In this document: positions 25,171 to 37,199 of the stretch, piece by piece
How the letters are laid out: each line of letters starts with the position of its first letter
Numbering within the stretch: the first letter of the stretch is position 1
Assembly (NCBI GenBank): GCA_029379385.1
Contig: CM055605.1
Location: 19,379,001-19,443,000 of the forward strand
DNA from: Quillaja saponaria
Lineage: Eukaryota; Streptophyta; Magnoliopsida; Fabales; Quillajaceae
Length of the DNA stretch: 64,000 nt
Reading direction: 5' to 3'
The notes under the pieces: model-generated
What the model was told of the DNA's origin: nothing
The model's input: the letters and a program-made list of their open reading frames with translations, nothing else
The model's database searches: none
Program-made: the position numbers and the translations under genes

Positions 25171-25676
25171 ATACTTCTCTATTAATCTCCTAAATTAGAA
25201 AATAGCCTTCATTCTAGATATTCTCAGCATAAAACCAAATTGATTCTTAGAAACTAGAGTTTCATTCCTAAGCCTACGCTCAATCACCCTTTCCCACAAA
25301 TTTATTGTATGACTTATAAGTTTTATTCCATAATAATTCGTACAACTTTGTATATATCCTTTATTCTTATAAATATGAATCAATTTAATCTTTCTTTATT
25401 CATTAGGCATTTTCTTGATTACTAAGATCTAGTTCAAAAGATTTTGTGAGCCAAGTCAAGCCATCATGTCCTAGGAACCTCCAAACTTCCATAGGAATAT
25501 CATCTGGTCCCATTACCTTACTATTTTTCATTTTATGAATAACTTCTTTAACTTCTTGTGCTTTAATTTGACGGAAAAATCTACAGTTTATATCATTAAA
25601 TGTGTCATCTAGTTTTACGACAACGACACTTGAATTTCCATTAAATAAGGTATCAAAGTAAGTATGCCATCTCTCA
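24590..25676 (-). pseudogene. RTE-2 reverse transcriptase domain, broken
   Basis: The pieces 25383-25195 (IYKNKGYIQSCTNYYGIKL) and 25003-24704 (a Val-Asn-Ser-Met-Thr-Gly-Glu stretch, then [19 protein letters not shown]) match RTE-1 block for block. The catalytic box reads FAND (24850-24839), so the first catalytic Asp is replaced by Asn. The upstream part of the domain continues on the other side of CACTA-1 (35758 onward). Confidence 0.88.
25134..25168. repeat. (TA)n microsatellite within RTE-2
   Basis: About 17 TA units lie inside the reverse transcriptase region. RTE-1 has a T-rich stretch at the same place (9354-9377), so the run expanded within the element. Confidence 0.9.
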
Positions 25677-25679
25677 TTA

Positions 25680-26020
25680 CACTACAACAAAAGTGAGCTA
25701 CGGCAACAGTCATCTTGCAACAGTGCAAAAACTGTTGCTTAAAATATATTTTTGCAACATTAAAAAATCGTTGTGTAAAATATGAACTTTATGCAACAAT
25801 TTTATTGCAACAATTAATTAACCATTGCAAATATATATATAACCAAACGATTAAAAAATCATTGCTTAAAATTTAGGACTACAGTAACATTTTTATGCAA
25901 CATTTAAATAAGCGTTATCGTATATAGTTAAGGGCAACAATTAATAAGTGTTGCGATTTTGGTTATGTTTCTGGCAATGGTTTTTGGCAATGTTTCTAAA
26001 AAATATAGCACAGGCATGGG
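25680..26020. repeat. CACTA-1 left subterminal repeat region
   Basis: Many copies, in both orientations, of a short motif around TTGCAAC, GCAACAAT and AATCGTTG. In En/Spm elements such motifs are the binding sites of the TNPA-type protein. The right end (35280-35757) carries the same motif set. Confidence 0.85.
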
Positions 26021-27645
26021 CGGGTTTTAACATTTTATTGCCCTCTTTTTTTTTTTTTTTTTTTTTAATCCTTCATTATTTTTCTTTTCAATACCCTTTC
26101 CATTAACATGCATACATCTTCACTCTCCAGCAACTCCAAACCTCCATCCAGATTTCAGACCACCAGCATCTAAATCAAAGGCCATGATGATTGGGAGCTC
26201 CTCTGATGACATCTACTTCCATCGTAACTCCACTCCTCTTAATTTCTGACCTTCCATTTCACTTCTTGCATTTGGGCTAAAATTGTGGCCGTTAACTAGC
26301 GATTTGGAGATTGAGGAAATTTAGTCTTGGTTTTTCTGATTCAACTACTGATTGGGCGATTGAAGAAATTCGTTCCCAAATTTGAAAGCTTTCGGATGCA
26401 AATTATAAAACCCTAGCTCAAATTGGTACTCTTTCTTTATTCTCAGTTCACTTTGGCACCTCACACAAACCCATATAACCCACTCCTTTTTCTGGTATCA
26501 TTTCGCACCTCACACAAGCCCATATAACCCACTCATTTTTCTGGTGTCATTTTGAATGACCCATTAACTTATGTACTAATTTGAGGATGCAAAAGCCAAG
26601 ATGACAATAACTAAAAGAGGATTTGAACACCTTTCATGCTTTCTGTGAGTTTCTTTCTCTACGTAGTATTAGCCATTATGTGTGTTTATTGCTCTAATTA
26701 GGATTAGACATACTGCATTAGATCATGAGTATTTATAGATATATAGGTCATTGGAGTGATTGAAATTGTTAATCTTATTTTCCTTGCACAAAACACTAAA
26801 GAAAGATTTAGTAATTTCTGTGATTATTTTAATTTATGGATGGATGAACCATTCTTTAACTACTACAATTGAATTTTTCAAAAAAAAGAATCATTTTAAT
26901 CTGCTTAAGTTAATTCCTAGTTTAGTTACTTATACATGTACACAATCTGTTAGCAGGGTCTGACTCTAACCCATATCTTTAGTTAATTCACATTAATTGT
27001 TATCTAGAACCTACTACTTTTTGGTTTTATTACTTCAAAAAGACTTGAATTACATTATTTGACCAAGAGTTGATTACTAATTTTATATTGAAATTACCAA
27101 CCTTGTCCTTTACTTAAGTAGATTAATTCAAAATATAATGAATGGATAGATGAATGAGCTCACCCTTAGCTTCCCATGACATATGAACCACATGATCTTC
27201 TTGTATTTTCATTAGTGCTCCATCTTAGTTTTCTATAATTAAGAAGCACAAGTGTTGGTAAGATAACACGTAATTTTGTGTCTATTATATATAGTCTATA
27301 CATGGCTTAAATTCCACAGCTATTAGAAATAAGAACTTGTTCTTGTAAAATTTATTAACAACTAACCTACATGCCTTAGTTATGTTATTGTCTATAGCAC
27401 CATGATGCTTTATATGTCTTGCTGGCTATCATTTGGATCCATTTTCATTTCCATGGAGTGTCTGGCTCTAAAACTTGTGCAAAATTTCTTTTCTGTTGTC
27501 TTTAGGCAGATTGTGTGATTGTTAACACGAGTGGCTTGCCAAATAATTAGAACTACTTAATGAGGTAGTTAACTTCCATGTTGGATAGTAAACTTTATAA
27601 GTTAACATAATTAAGTTATTGTTGCATATAACTGTGTTTCTACAG
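26021..27645 (+). other. CACTA-1 5' leader, no clear coding exon
   Basis: Contains a poly-T run (26047-26066) and a slightly GC-richer stretch (26130-26530) with a duplicated CACCTCACACAA..CCCATATAACCCACTC segment (26458-26490 and 26505-26535). After that it is AT-rich and intron-like. It probably holds the promoter and untranslated first exons of the TNP2-like gene. No TATA box could be assigned with confidence. Confidence 0.5.
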
Positions 27646-27705
27646 GTGAAGCTAGTATCTGAATACAAAGGTGTCCTTCACAAAGTGTTACCCCAAGCAC
27701 AACAG
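27646..27705 (+). other. Candidate small internal exon, 60 bp
   Basis: Exactly 20 codons without a stop, including KLVSEYKGVLHKVLPQAQQ, bounded by a good acceptor (TTTCTACAG) and donor (GTATAT). It lies about 330 bp upstream of the next acceptor (TACTGACAG near 28033), which leads into the transposase start. It may be an upstream exon of the TNP2-like transcript or a captured host exon. The protein is not recognised. Confidence 0.45.
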
Positions 27706-28034
27706 GTATATTATCCTTGCTTTACTACTCATACGCTTTAGTTATTTTGATTGCCTAATACCTTGACACATTGCCTATAATTCATTTATTACCAATCATT
27801 TCTTGTCATTAGTGAATCTTCTTATTGGAGTGTGATTGAAATCTACACCGTATAGGAAGAAATTTAACTTGGCTTTGGTTTTTGAGTAGTTGTTTCCAAA
27901 ATCTATTCCTAGTTTCCTACCCTACTTTATGATATTACCAACTAGTGAATTATATGGTTTACATCTCTTGAAATCTTCTTTACCTTAGTATTTTTTAATT
28001 AATTATAGTTTTTTTAATTAATTATACTGACAGA

Positions 28035-31000
28035 TACAAATTATGACTATGGATAAGAGTTGGGTACATATGCTAAGAGCAAGTACTGAATATATTAGTG
28101 GTGTTGAGCAATTCTTGGAGTTTGCTTTTTCTAATTCAGCTGAAGATGGACAAATTCTATATCCATGTGTAAAATGCTATAATTTTTATTCAGGTGATAG
28201 GGTGGAAGTTTTTGATCATTTGATATGCAAGGGTTTTAAGAAGGGTACATTGAGTGGATTTTTCATGGAGAAGGATCATCACATTATAAGATGGATGTTG
28301 ATGATGATGACAAAGTTGGATGGAATAATTATGATGATATAGATGGATTGTTGCATGACACTTTTAGAAATGTAGCTGATGGCTTTACATTTATTAGAAG
28401 GGATGTGATTAGAGAAGGGCCAAATGAGGACGCGAAGAAGTTTTACAATCTGATTGAGGAGGCTAATCAAGAATTATATCTAGGTTGTAAGACATTTTCA
28501 ACACTTTCGTTCATCATTCGATTGTACCATACAAAGTGTCGTTATGGATGGAGCGACATTTCAATGACTGTTCTCTTGGAATTTTTAAAAGAGTCAATGC
28601 CCTATCTCAACATCCCTAATTCCTTCAATAAAATGAAGACTATGATCAGTGATCTAGGTTTGGACTATAAAAAAATTGATGTGTGCACCAAAGATTGCAT
28701 ACTTTACTAGAAAGAGAACAAAGAAAAAAATGAATGCCCTGTTTGTGGAACCTCAAGGTGTAAATTGAATAGTGGCATGCAAGAAAGTTGTGAGATGGAA
28801 GAATCTATGAAAGCTAAAGAAATTCCAGCCAAGATTCTTAGACATTTTCCTCTTATACCGAGACTTCAGAGGTTGTATTTATGTTCAAAAACAGCAGCTT
28901 CAATGAGATGGCATGAAGAAGAACATCTCAAAGATGGAAAATTGAGGCATCCTACAGATGCACAAGCTTGGAAAGATTTTGATAATTTTCACCCTGATTT
29001 TGCAATAGACTCTCGTAACATAAGACTTGGGTTGGCTAGTGATGGCTTCAACCCTTTTAGGATCATGAGCATTTCACATAGTACATGGTTAGTGGTCTTA
29101 ATGCCATACAATTTACCTCCATGGATGTGCATGAAGCCAGAGTATTTTATGTTATCATTGCTTATTCCTGGACCTGCCTTTCCTGGAAATCATATCGACA
29201 TTTATCTACAACCATTACTTGAGGAGCTAAAAGAATTATGGAATGTTGGGGTGGAAACTTATGATTCATCAACCAATCAAACATTTTCTATGCGAGCAGC
29301 CTTAATGTGGACCATTAGTGACTTTCCTGGATATGCAATGTTGTCTGGATGGAGCACAAAAGGAAAGTTAGCTTGTCCTTGTTGCAATTATGACACTCAT
29401 CCCAAATACTTAAAGCATAGTCATAAGATGTGCTATTTGGATCACCGTGTGTTTCTAGAGAATAATCATCCATGGAGATGTGACAGAAGGTCGTTCAATG
29501 GAGATACTGAATTTCGTGGTCTGTCTACCTTAATATTAGGATCAATGATATTAGAACAATTAAAAAGCTTTAAACATGTGTTTGGAAAGAAGGATAAGAA
29601 AAAGAAGAAGAGAGATGATAACAGCCCATGGAGAAAGAAGTCTATCTTTTTTAAGCTACTATATTGGAAGCATAATACTTGTCGTCATAAGCTTGATATG
29701 ATGCATATTGAGAAAAACTTATGTGATAATGTGCTCAGTACATTGCTAGATAATCCTAGTAAGACAAAGGACCATGCAAATGCTCGTTTTGATTTACAGG
29801 ACATGGGCATATGAAAGGATCTTCATCCAATTGAGTCTAATGATGGTAGCAAAATAGTGTTTTCCAAAGCATGCTACTCGTTGTCACGTGAAGAGAAAAT
29901 TATTTTTCTTAGTGTCTTAAAGGTAGCAAAATTGCCAAATGGTAGTGCTTCAAATATTTCACGGTGCGTGCATCTTGAAGATAAAAAAATATATGGTTAT
30001 AAGAGCCACGATGCTTATTTCATGCTGCATTATTTACTGCAAGTTGCAATTAAAGCGACATTGCCTAGACATGTTGCTATTGCATTGATCAGACTAGGTG
30101 ACTTCTTTTAGGGCTTGTGTAGCAAAGTTATTGAAATTGAGGATTTAGAGCGTTTGCAATAAGAAATTTCAGAAACTTTATGTCAGTTAGAGAAGAGTTT
30201 CTTACCTATTTTCTTTGACATAATGGTACATTTGCCTATTCATCTAGTCAATGAGGTTAGGCTTAGTGGACCTGTACAATTCTGGTGGATGTATCCGGTA
30301 GAAAGATACTTATGTAAGTTGAAATCTTATGTTCGTAACAAGAGCCGTCCAGAAGGATCCATAGCTGAAGGATACATAGCTAAAGAATGTATGACTTTAT
30401 GTTCAAGATACTTGCATGATGATGTTGAGTCGAGGATCAATAAGTCATCCAGGAATTCTGATGGTGAAAGTGCATATGAAGGAATCCCTTCATTATTTCC
30501 AAATGTTGGACATCCTTTTGGAGGGAATAAAAAGAAAAGAGGAAAGACATTTACATTCGATATTGTTTCATGGACTCAAGCCCATCGTTATGTCTTATTC
30601 AATTGTGATGATGTGAAAGAGTACATAAGGTAACACAAATAAGAAATTTTATATACTTTTAATTTTGTTCCTTATATACTTAAAGTATATTATTAACCTC
30701 TATCATTACTACTGTAAATGCAGTGAACATGAAAGTTTAATTAATAATCAACAAAGAAGAAGAAAATGGAATAAAGCTCAAGATCATAGTCATGATTTTA
30801 TCAAATGGTTTGACACTCGAGTCAGCCATCAAAATGTCCCCTGTCGAATTGAAGCTCTAGCCAAATGTCCAAACTTTGTTGCAAAAAAATTTACAGGATG
30901 TGATTAATGGGTATAGGTTTCACACTATTAGACGTGATAGTAGATGTAAAACACAAAATAGTGGTGTTACTTTAACTACAATGACTCCAAGTTTTGCAAG

Positions 31001-31504
31001 ATCTAGGGATGATAATCCAATGTTTGGAGATGTTACTTACTATGGAGCTATACAACAAATAATTGAGCTAGATTACTATAGTCACTTTAAGACTTTAGTA
31101 TTTAGATGCCATTGGTATGAAGCGAAGATGACAATTTTGGTTCTATACATGTTAACTTCAAGAAAAATTGTTATTCCAATGATCCATTTGTGCTGCCTTC
31201 TCAAGTGCATCAATGCTTTTATGTTCAAGACCCTCTTAATCTAGATTGGCATTATGTTATGAAGAAAATCCCAAGAGACTTGTTTGATATGAAAGGTCAG
31301 CTGGATTCAACTACTGAAGAATCAAGTTTGAATAAGCCTATGCATTCTGGGCCAGAGCATACAATAGCTATTGATGATACAGATATTGACTGGTGCAGAG
31401 AAGATATTCCTGCAACTATCATTGACCAACCTCTGCGTTAGCTTGATGCTCAATCAACCAATGACAACAGTGATGAAGATAGTGATATTGATGATACATA
31501 TTGA
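28035..31504 (+). pseudogene. CACTA-1 TNP2-like transposase, lightly damaged
   Basis: Domain order is that of TNP2. A transposase-associated domain (28046-28240) has MDKSWVHMLRAS and LYPCVKCYN. The Transposase_21 core (about 28480-29600) has RLYHTKCRYGWSD, ECPVCGTSRC, MRWHEEEH, ISDFPGYAMLSGWSTKGK and CPCCNYDTHPKYL. HKLDMMHIEKNL is at 29689, followed by DUF4218 (about 29860-30310; HLPIHLVNEVRLSGPVQFWW), an intron (donor at 30630, acceptor ending 30723) and DUF4216 (about 30950-31290). The acidic tail ends at 31504. Lesions are a one-base frameshift near 28245, TAG at 28708-28710, TGA near 29812, TAG near 30109, a stop near 30160, frameshifts near 30902 and 31120, and a stop at 31439. The protein would bind and cut element ends. 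The start codon is at 28043 or 28049. Confidence 0.93.
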
Positions 31505-32221
31505 GATTTTATGAATTAAATGATGCAAATTGTAAAACTTCATTCCTTTAATGGATTAGATGAATATTATAACTAGCATTATTAGTTTTCTCTTCATGAT
31601 AAGAGTATGATATTAACCAAGAGTTATTGCTTATTTTTTTATTTTTCTTTTCTTAGCAAATTTTTCTTCTTGCAGATTCAAAAAGTTAGAGATCATACCT
31701 TTGTACCATTTTTCTAGCAGCATCTTTATTTTTTTTGGGATTGCCTACCTAGCTAGCACCTAATTGCGAAAAGGTATATATCTATCCTAACCCTTTCTTG
31801 CAAGTTGATATTGTTTATTGACACAAGCTCATATGTACTTTAAAACTGCACCAATAACCTTTCTAGGATAATCAACCATAGAAATTTACTTGTAAGTTCA
31901 AGCTACCATAGATATTCCCTTTCTTGCAGGTTAAAATATTTATATCTTGTCTAATGCATCTATAACTAGCTTTTAGGTTGGGAAAATGCAAATAGATGAT
32001 GATAGGAATAAGAGGAGGAGCTTAGCTGATACTTTATAGATTAAATATGTGCAACTGTGCAAGGAAATACTTTGCTATATTAATCTTTATCAACTTCCAC
32101 ACTTTTAATACTCTAATGTATTAATCTTTATCATCTATAATACTTTGCTATATTAAATATGTTATTCAATCTAGTCATAAGTCAATTTGTACTAATGCTC
32201 TTATTTTTGTTTCAAATACAG

Positions 32222-35031
32222 GAGTTCAATTAAACAAAGAAAAGAAAAGATGAAAAAGAAAGCAAATCCTTCTAAAAAGGAGACAAGTTAAGCTAAAGAA
32301 AACCCTTCAAAGAATACTCCCAATCTTAGGAAAAAAGGAGTTGTATACAAGCTACCTTATACAAGCAAGGTGACAGGAGATTATCTTAAATCTTTGTAGC
32401 AAAGAAAAAATTTATGCCAAGCAAACAACCAGCCTAAAGGAAGCTCCAATCAGCCTTGAGTAAGCTCTAAAAGCTCCAATCAACCTAAAGAAAATCCAAG
32501 GCAGACTTAAGAAAACATTATTGAATCAAGACACCTAACAAGCCAGCATCAAAATACATCAACTCATGCACCAAAAGAGAATACTCAAGCAGTAAATAGT
32601 CATAAGAAGAAGAGCAAACATAAGCCCTTGTGTCCACATATGCCAATGTCAAGTTTTCTTGGTGAGAATGAGAATAACTAACACTTAGAAGAGAACAATG
32701 ATGTTCAAACTAATTTCTCATCCCAAAGAAATACAGGCCAACAACAAAATTCAAAGGAAAAGCAAGCTTTTATTCCAAGTGCAAGTCAGCCATCAAATAA
32801 AAGAAAAAATCAGTCAACTCAATCTCATAATGACCAACGAGATACATCTAGAAGCCAAAATGAGATACAAGAGCTGCGACAAGAAATGAGTACTTCACAG
32901 GGAGTGGAAATCGAGTCAGAAGGTATTTTTCCTTGTGATTTATTTGTTTTCTTTCTTTGTAATAGAGAGCATTAAGAAAAAAAGTAGAGGGATTACAAGA
33001 TGTTACGCTGTCCATGCACGAGAAATGGATGACCGCAAAATAGTTTGCATTAATGAACATGGTCAGCCAATTGGACTTGATGATAAGACATTGAATGAAC
33101 TTAGCTATTTCTTAGGAACTTAGCTATTTCTTAGGAACTTTAGCTAGGAATCATCGACATTGTCCATTGATTTACACTGGCTGGAAAGCGGTACCTTACA
33201 GTATGAAGAAAGCAATGTGGGACTATACTAATGTAAGAATGATTTATATTTATAACCAATGTATCTAAGATATTATCTCATTCCACTATGATTAATATGA
33301 AAATATTTTTGCAGACTAAGTTCATTCTCCCTCTTGAGGCTATGGATTGGGTGTTATTGTCTATCAGAGAAAGTTGGAGAGTCTACAAGTGCAGGATAAA
33401 GAAGGTACATTTCAAACAGTACCAAAATAGTATAGAAAGATGGAAAAATTGACTAAAACTTATGCCGGACCGTAACTTCAAGACACTTCTTAGCTATTGG
33501 AGTCAACCTAAAGTGAAGGTATAACATGAATGTACTTATAATAATAACTAGTTAATGCTTTAGTTTAGATTTATAAAAATGTTAATTCTATTAATATCTT
33601 TGATTATATAGGAAATTAGTGAAACAAATTCACAAAGTCGAGGCAAGTTAATGGACATGCATCGTGTTGGCCCAAGAAGTTTTGCAAGAATACGTGAAAA
33701 TTTGGTATGTTACTACTATTAATAATTTAGTGATGTTTCTTAACTTGAGAAGGAAATGTGTTATTTTCCATTGTCTATTTTTTATTATGTAATTTGGAAT
33801 GAAGTGCATGTTTATGAGAATATGATAAAGTTGATGAATGTTAAAAATCATCTTAGATGTTTGTAATAACTTTTAAGTTGATGAATGTTAGAAATCAGCT
33901 TCCAACTGAATCAATAACTTGTAACAACTCATGCATAGCTTCCAATTGATAATGAAATTTTTTATTTTTATTTTTCTACAGCAATCACAGAAGGAGAATC
34001 ATGAAGATCCAACACAAGCAGAGATGTTTATTGAAACTCGTCAAAGTAAGAAGGGGAAACAAATAGATCCTTATACAGGCGATAAAATTGTAAGCATTTA
34101 ACTTGAACATCTTGCTCATTAATTAGATATTAGATCACTAAGTACTTATAATATCCTCATAGAACATAACCATTGATTGATATACGTCAGTTGAATATTT
34201 TTTTTTTGTAGTCCCAACTTAAGAACTCCATTGATAGCCCAAATGAAAGTAATAGCAATGTTTTTGCTGCTTTATTTGGAAAAGAGAAACATGGGAGAGT
34301 GCGTTGTTATGGAAAGAACATTACTCCATCATCACTAAAAAGAAAAGTTGATTTAGAGGCCATTCAAAAGTCTCATGATGAAAAGATTTGATCATTAGAA
34401 CAAGAGATGCATAGGAATCAAGAAGAAATGAATAAGAAGATGATGGATGTTATTCAAATAGTTTTGCATAATCTTCAGCAAAACAATCCTAATTTGGTTG
34501 TAAGTCAAGATTTATTTGCACCATTGTTAGCATCTTCTCCACTTGATGCTGCTAGTGCACCTGATGGAACTTTACAACACATGCGATCCTCTGCATCTAC
34601 ACATGTTCCATTTGGTTATAAGGTATGTATTTGTTAAATATTGAAGACATGAACAAAATGGTTTAAAATATATAATTCAAGTAACTTGTTGGCTTCTTGT
34701 TAGCCTTAGCAAAGCATATTATAAGTAGTTCACTATGAATCAAATGGTAATGGTATGAAGGAATTATATGAAAATTAAAAAAATAATGATACTTATAATA
34801 AGCTTGATGAAATGATGCAAACTCATTCTTTTTCTCTATGATTTCCATTTCTTTTTCTTTGTCACATTTTAAATTTACTATTTATAAATGCAGGACCAAG
34901 ATTTGTGTAGGCGTGGAAATATGTTAGATGATGAAGATGGTGTTGGAGATCATGATGTTGAGATGAATGGAGATGACATTGAAATGTCCGGAGATGACAT
35001 TGAAATGTCCGGAGATGATGATTTACTATGA
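32222..35031 (+). pseudogene. CACTA-1 second gene, Transposase_24-like (TNPA-type)
   Basis: A multi-exon gene. A low-complexity Lys/Gln/Asn/Ser-rich N-terminus (32251-32924) is followed by exons at about 32967-33230, 33315-33520, 33612-33703, 33981-34090, 34212-34622 and 34893-35031, all with GT/AG borders. The conserved core includes GQPIGLDDKTLNELSYFLGT, YKCRIKKVHFKQY and GKLMDMHRVGPRSFARIREN. The tail is acidic. The family is the plant Ptta/En/Spm protein of CACTA elements, probably binding subterminal repeats. Lesions are several stops in the N-terminal part, a 19-bp tandem duplication at 33097-33134 that shifts the frame, a stop near 33453 and a stop near 34390. The start codon is uncertain. 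Confidence 0.85.
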
Positions 35032-35279
35032 TATAAGAATACTGTTAGGTCTTTTGTTTGTACTAGACAATTGCATTTTTTATGAACTAATTAAGACTTA
35101 GTATTCTTAATTTGTATGGTTTTGTAAGACTTTCTTATATATGGTTGTTATTGAAAACTTAATTTTTTGTTGATACTATGGACTTACTAGAATATATATA
35201 TGGATTAGTGATTATTAAATTATAGGTTTTACTTTCAAATTATTGGAAAATACAATATTCGTTTTTTATTAAATAAATG

Positions 35280-35757
35280 AATGGCAACAAAAAAAAAAGT
35301 GTTGCAACTGATTTATATAAAATGATTGTTGCAATGATTCAAAAAACTATTGCGGAAGTAAATTTTTGCAACGGTTAACAAGTGTTGCAAGTTATATATA
35401 CTGGTGATAAGGCAATGCTCTATGGCCAAGAAAACTGTTGCAATATATAATTAGCAATAGTTACAAAAGTATTGCAAATTATAAAAACCGTTGCTGATAA
35501 TATATTTTGTAATGCTTAAGTTGCAAAATATAATAAAAATCGTTGCTATATGGTTTCAAATAAATCATTGCACTAGTTATATTTTGCAATGGTTATTTAA
35601 GTGTTGCGGTAAATGTACAAAAAACCGTTGCTTTACATGAAATGCAACGCAATTTTAGGCCACAGCTGAGATAATTGTTGTTGAATCTTGAAGCAGCGGT
35701 TTTTCAGTTTGTCGCAACAGTTTTCAACCATTGCTGAAATGCAATTTTGTTGTAGTG
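35280..35757. repeat. CACTA-1 right subterminal repeat region
   Basis: At least a dozen copies of motifs such as AACCGTTGC, TTGCAATGGTT, GCAACGGTT and AAGTGTTGC in both orientations. They mirror the left end. The final 13 bp are the exact inverted copy of the left terminus. Confidence 0.88.
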
Positions 35758-35760
35758 TTA

Positions 35761-37072
35761 ATCTCATCTTCCTTAGCTAAAACCTTGTCCTCCTCATCGT
35801 TAATGCACTTAATACGAGTCAAATCTCTAGTCTGTGTCTCTGTTTGTTTGGCAAGTCTATAATTACCCTTCTTTCCATCCTTTGTCCCTAACTTTCAGTA
35901 AAGTCCTTAACAAGCCTTGCCTTTAGCTTCCCTAACCACTTTTTTATCATCCTTTCTAGCTTGTTTAAAACATTATAATTATCTTCATTTCTGCACTTGT
36001 TGTAACACTTTATTTATTTATTTATTTATTTTTGTTTTAATAGCTTGTTAAACTTCTTCATTCCACCACCATGTCTTTTTAGCTAGTGGTCTACATCCTC
36101 TACTTACACTTAACACCTATCTAGTCGTATTCCTAATACGACCCACCATCTTATCCCAAATCATATTAGACTCACCCTCCATAATTCATAATTCACTGTA
36201 TAACATCTTCTCTTTAAAAAGGACTACATAATCTATGATTCACTGTTCTTTTCTTTAAAAAGGATAATTTTTCATCATTTCACACGAACATCTACAACTA
36301 AATGATTATGTTAAGACACTAAACACTCACCGTGTCCAACTTTACAATCCTTAGGAGACACTCTATCAACCTTTCTAGTCCGAACAAAATCTATTTAGCT
36401 CTTATTAGGTCTGCTACTAAGGGTGACTAGGTGTTATTCTAATTTCTCGCTTCCTCTAATCATATTTGTGAGGCATATGCACTAATGACATTAAAAGCCT
36501 CATCGTCTATCATAAATTTCACTAAGATTATTTTATCACATTTCCTCTTAATTTCTATAACCTTGTTCTTGAAATTTTTATTTACAATAATCTAAACTCC
36601 ATTCTTATTTCTATTCTTACCGGTATACCACATCTTAAACCTCGTTATCTTTATATCTCTAGCCTTTTCTCTTACCCACATAGTTTGTTGCAAGTAAGCG
36701 ATATTGATCCTCCTTCTACTCATGGTATCTGTTAGCTCTCTCAATTTACCTATAAGAGTCCCGATGTTCAAAGTATCTATGTGAATCTTCTTTTTGACTA
36801 ACTTCTTTACCAGCACTTGCACTCGATGCAAGAACCTATGCTTATTTTGCACCACACTTAGGCATCGGTATGGTGCGGCAATAAGGATGTGACAACTTAG
36901 CCCTTACTCATTTCTAACTCCACCAGGGGTTCGATAGAGTGCGTCACTAAGAGAGTTATGCCTTAATGAATATTCGGTAGGATTCCTTTAATAGAGTTTA
37001 GCTAGTTTTATCCTATCCATCAACCTAATGCAACCCTCATCCTTTACTTGAGCTTAGGACTGACAGAGTACA
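35761..37072 (-). pseudogene. RTE-2 endonuclease and linker, broken
   Basis: This is the 5' half of RTE-2. The region 36855-36592 encodes the start of the endonuclease with IGTLIGKLRELTDTMSRRR and a box reading LQQTMW, where RTE-1 has LQETKW. The metal-binding Glu is therefore replaced by Gln. Further left lie short remnants that parallel RTE-1. The stretch 37072-36860 parallels the non-coding leader at 11435-11200 of RTE-1. Confidence 0.82.
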
Positions 37073-37199
37073 TTAGTGAGTCAAAATTGTTTTGTTTACA
37101 ATTTATGGGCTCAAAACAATTTCATCCCAAATTTAGTGAAGTCAAAACTTTTGTACAAGTTTAAAGGACGTGAATCAGTCTATTAATGGAGGTAAAAAG

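Larger units (their letters stand above)
25680..35757 (+). mobile_element. CACTA-1: nearly complete En/Spm element, 10,078 bp
   Basis: The left end is CACTACAACAAAA and the right end is TTTTGTTGTAGTG, an identical 13-bp inverted terminus. The 3-bp TSD TTA is perfect (25677-25679 and 35758-35760). Both ends have dense subterminal repeats. Inside are a TNP2-like gene and, downstream on the same strand, a Transposase_24-like gene, the classic two-gene layout. It interrupts RTE-2. The genes carry a limited number of stops and frameshifts, so this copy is probably not autonomous, but its ends look usable by a related active element. Confidence 0.95.
24081..37072 (-). mobile_element. RTE-2: second RTE LINE, split by CACTA-1
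   Basis: The 3' half (24081-25679) and 5' half (35758-37072) make a minus-strand RTE element of about 2.9 kb without the insertion. The 14-bp TSD TTAGTGAGTCAAAA is perfect (24067-24080 and 37073-37086). Its sequence parallels RTE-1 throughout, including the tail with AACTCAACTAAGTCTTAAAT. It carries active-site substitutions and many frame breaks and is inactive. Confidence 0.9.
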
